A DNA stretch of 64,000 nucleotides from CAVWZH01 sp963765285 (lineage in GTDB: Bacteria; Acidobacteriota; Terriglobia; Terriglobales; Acidobacteriaceae). Numbering within the stretch: position 1 is the first letter of the stretch; each line of letters opens with the position of its first letter. The translations under genes and the position numbers were made by a program. Under the pieces are notes generated by a model. The model ran no database searches, was not told the DNA's origin, and saw only the letters and a program-made list of their open reading frames with translations. Of the stretch, positions 61,762 through 64,000 are shown one piece after another. The stretch is taken from NCBI GenBank assembly GCA_963765285.1, contig CAVXVR010000008.1:351147-415146 (forward strand). The letters run 5' to 3'.

Positions 61762-61985
61762 GTCATCCTGAGCGCAGTGGAAAGCTCGCGAAGCGAGCTT
61801 TCCACGTAGTCGAAGGACCCCGCGGTGGCTCGGGATTGCACAGAAGTCGCAGGGCGTTCTCCCCGCGGCGCCAGGAGCGTGGCAGGAATGCCTCGAAGCG
61901 ACCGTGGAGCGGGACGGTAACATGGGGTCCTTCGACTCCGCAGAGCGCTTCGCTTCACGAATCGTTCTGCTCCGCTCAGGATGAC
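61762..61985. repeat. Inverted pair of variable-stem hairpin repeats, copy C
   Basis: The left arm (61762-61821) has a perfect 13-bp stem around GAA (GTGGAAAGCTCGC / GCGAGCTTTCCAC). The right arm (61924-61985) has CAGAGCG/CGTTCTG with one wobble. Flanks are those of copies A and B. It sits between glyQ and glyS, so any glyQS co-transcript would carry both hairpins. Confidence 0.8.
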
Positions 61986-61996
61986 AAAGATTAGAG

Positions 61997-64000
61997 ATGC
62001 CAGATTTTCTGCTTGAGATCGGGTGCGAAGAGATTCCAGCGCGGATGATCGATGCCGCGTCGCTGGAACTGCGCGAGCGTGTTCAGAAGCTGCTGGAGCG
62101 CGAGCGGTTGACCGCAACCGGCACGGTAAGTCATTTCGACACGCCGCGCCGGCTGGCGATCTTGGCGCCGGGAGTTCTTGGGGTACAGCCTGATGTGACC
62201 GAACAGCTCACCGGGCCCTCTGTAACGGTCGCTTTCAAAGATGGCCAGCCTACGCCCGCGGCGCATGCCTTCGCGAAGAAGGCGGGCGTCGAAGTTTTGC
62301 AGTTAGGAAAAGTCACCACGGCGAAGGGCGAATATCTTTCAGCTAAAGTGACCAAACCGGGCCGCCGCGCAGCTGAGATTCTTGCGGAGACCCTGCCCAA
62401 AGAGATCGCTTCGATCTATTGGCCCAAAAACATGTATTGGCGGAAGCCGAGCGAACGCTTTGTGCGCCCGGTGCGATGGCTGGTGGCGATGCTCGATGGG
62501 GAAGTCGTCCCGCTGGAATTCGACGGAGTTGCGGCCGGAAGCGATTCCCGTGGCCACCGGATTTTATCGCCCAGCTCAGTCGCGATTCCTCGAGCAGGGT
62601 CGGCTTATGCGGACACCCTACGCGAAGCGAAAGTGCTCGGCCGGCCGGAACGCGAACACCAAATTCGCAAAGGTCTGGACGCCGCGACCCGCGCCATTCC
62701 CGGGGCGCGCTGGCGCGAGGACGAAGTGCTGCTCGATACGGTCGTGAACCTGACCGAATTTCCTTCTGTGATCAGGGGAAACTTCGATCCCGAATTTCTC
62801 CAGCTGCCCGACGAGGTCCTGGTCACAGTGATGCGCGACCATCAGAAATATTTTGCGATTGAAGACCCAAATGGCAATCTGCTGCCCCATTTTCTTGCGG
62901 TGTTGAACACCGACGGTGATCCTCAAGAGATCATCCAGCACGGACATGAGCGTGTGCTGCGGGCCCGCTTCAACGATGCACGCTTTTTCTGGCAGACCGA
63001 TCAGAAGCATCCCCTGCGCGAGCGGCTGGTGTGGCTGAAAAACGTGACGTTTCAAAAGGATCTGGGCAGCTATTACGACAAGACTATGCGGGTGCAGCGG
63101 CTGTGCCGGTGGCTTTCCGCGACCCTCCGTCAGATTGGTGTGGCAGTGCGGCCGGGTGTTGTGCACAAAGCGGCGTGTCTGGCCAAAACCGACCTCACGA
63201 CGGAGCTGGTCAAGGAGTTTACCGAGCTGCAGGGCATTGTGGGCGGACTCTACGCGCGGGTGCAGGAATTGGACCCAGGTCTGCCAGACAGCACCCGCCA
63301 ACTGATCGCGCAAACCGTTTACGACCAGTACAAACCAGAATCGATGGAAGACTCTGTCCCCCGCACTGTCGAAGGCGCCGTGCTTTCGATTGCCGACAAG
63401 GCCGACAGCATCACCGGAATGTTTGCGCTAGGCCTGCAGCCGACAGGATCGAAAGATCCGTTCGCGTTGCGCCGCCAGGCCAATGGCATCGTCAAGATAC
63501 TTGCCGAGAAGAAGCTGACGTTAAGCCTGGCCCAACTGTTGTCACTGGCGCTTGAGGCCTATGATGGATGTGAGGCGGGAAAGAAGTTCTTACCCGGGAC
63601 CGCCTGGGTGGATGCCGTACGGGAATTCTTCCGCGAGCGATTGGAGTTTTACCTGCGCGACGTGCTCGGTCTTAAGTATGATGTAGTGAAAGCCGCTCTG
63701 GCAGCGGATTCCGACGAGGTAGTGGATGCGATCGCGCGGGCTGAGGCCGTGAGAGCGGTGCTCCACCTGCCGGAGTTCCAGGCCATTGCGGCGGCCTCCA
63801 AGCGGATGCGGAATATCCTGAAGCAAGCGGCAGAAAAGAACTTTCGAGTGGCTGAGAAGTTCGAGGCCCTGCCCGAAGCTGCCGACGAAGAAAAGCAGTT
63901 GGCCGCGTACCTGGAGAGCAACGCGTCAAAAATCGAAGCCCATCGGCAGAAGAAAGAATATGGAGAGGCCTTAAGCTTGCTCTCCGCCGCGCGGGAACCA
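61997..64000 (+). CDS. glyS: Glycyl-tRNA synthetase beta subunit (runs off the window)
   Basis: 668 residues are visible, and the frame is open to the last base. It begins MPDFLLEIGCEEIPARMIDA, the conserved beta-subunit start, and continues with HFDTPRRLAIL, LTGPSVTVAFKDG, SERFVRPVRWLVAMLDGEVV, GHRILSP, LTEFPSVIRGNFDPEFLQLP, VMRDHQKYFA, HERVLRARFNDARFFWQTD and an HD-type region (VEGAVLSIADKADSITGMFA). It provides tRNA binding for the GlyQ catalytic subunit. About 30-40 residues are probably missing at the C-terminus. It is separated from glyQ by the copy C repeat. Confidence 0.95.
   Translation, partial: MPDFLLEIGCEEIPARMIDAASLELRERVQKLLERERLTATGTVSHFDTPRRLAILAPGVLGVQPDVTEQLTGPSVTVAFKDGQPTPAAHAFAKKAGVEVLQLGKVTTAKGEYLSAKVTKPGRRAAEILAETLPKEIASIYWPKNMYWRKPSERFVRPVRWLVAMLDGEVVPLEFDGVAAGSDSRGHRILSPSSVAIPRAGSAYADTLREAKVLGRPEREHQIRKGLDAATRAIPGARWREDEVLLDTVVNLTEFPSVIRGNFDPEFLQLPDEVLVTVMRDHQKYFAIEDPNGNLLPHFLAVLNTDGDPQEIIQHGHERVLRARFNDARFFWQTDQKHPLRERLVWLKNVTFQKDLGSYYDKTMRVQRLCRWLSATLRQIGVAVRPGVVHKAACLAKTDLTTELVKEFTELQGIVGGLYARVQELDPGLPDSTRQLIAQTVYDQYKPESMEDSVPRTVEGAVLSIADKADSITGMFALGLQPTGSKDPFALRRQANGIVKILAEKKLTLSLAQLLSLALEAYDGCEAGKKFLPGTAWVDAVREFFRERLEFYLRDVLGLKYDVVKAALAADSDEVVDAIARAEAVRAVLHLPEFQAIAAASKRMRNILKQAAEKNFRVAEKFEALPEAADEEKQLAAYLESNASKIEAHRQKKEYGEALSLLSAAREP

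Overview
The window is about 60% GC and looks like a chromosomal segment of an Acidobacteriota (Terriglobia-type) bacterium. The phylum is inferred from gene content: two very large Oar-like TonB-dependent receptors with an N-terminal carboxypeptidase-regulatory domain, a VWFA-related exported protein, a FecR/DUF6600 protein, and three Hanks-type Ser/Thr kinases fused to TPR or beta-propeller modules. There is no rRNA, phage, IS element or CRISPR array, and I recognised no tRNA.

Layout. 0-4.6 kb: end of a TlpA-like thioredoxin, a DUF58 protein, an exported glycine-rich protein, a multi-pass membrane protein and a 43-aa secreted peptide gene with its own promoter and terminator. 4.7-11.2 kb: a DUF255 thioredoxin-fold protein, a VapBC module, an M20 peptidase, an alpha/beta hydrolase and glycerate 2-kinase. 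11.4-18 kb: an Oar-like receptor, an MBL-fold hydrolase, a beta-hydroxyacid dehydrogenase and a fatty-acid desaturase. 18.1-23.6 kb: a kinase carrying two tandem copies of its effector module (frameshifted), then a histidine kinase/response regulator pair. 23.8-29.6 kb (minus strand): an apparent operon of a SLATT/DUF4231-like membrane protein, an ABC substrate-binding protein, a STAS-domain protein, permease, ATPase and an orphan protein. Its four ABC/STAS genes carry about 13 indels. 30-38.7 kb: GNAT acetyltransferase, a kinase with a beta-propeller coupled to pheA, lon, and FecR/DUF6600. 38.8-47 kb: a MoaD-MoaE fusion, a VWFA protein, a second Oar-like receptor, an Hfq-like protein, an inositol-phosphatase and a DUF1684 protein. 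47.3-56.3 kb: an aconitase-family enzyme (frameshifted), a small Cys-rich protein, an aldo/keto reductase, an amidohydrolase, a TPR kinase and a ferredoxin. 56.5-64 kb: an ABC exporter pair, recO, HigBA, glyQ and glyS (runs off the end).

Three patterns cut across the genes. (1) At least 11 genes, and probably about 15, have a TANAAT or TANNNT -10 box only 5-9 nt before the start codon, so many transcripts are probably leaderless. (2) Intergenic gaps carry hairpin repeats with fixed flanks (GTCATCCTGAGCG ... GTCGAAGGACCCC) and a fixed GAA loop, but stems that differ in sequence from copy to copy and stay self-complementary. They usually occur as inverted pairs. (3) About two dozen frame breaks, almost all single-base insertions, are concentrated in the ABC/STAS operon. 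Their uniform direction points to sequence error or very recent damage more than to old decay. The best candidate for an undescribed system is the ABC importer operon with a built-in STAS protein and a neighbouring SLATT-like membrane protein.
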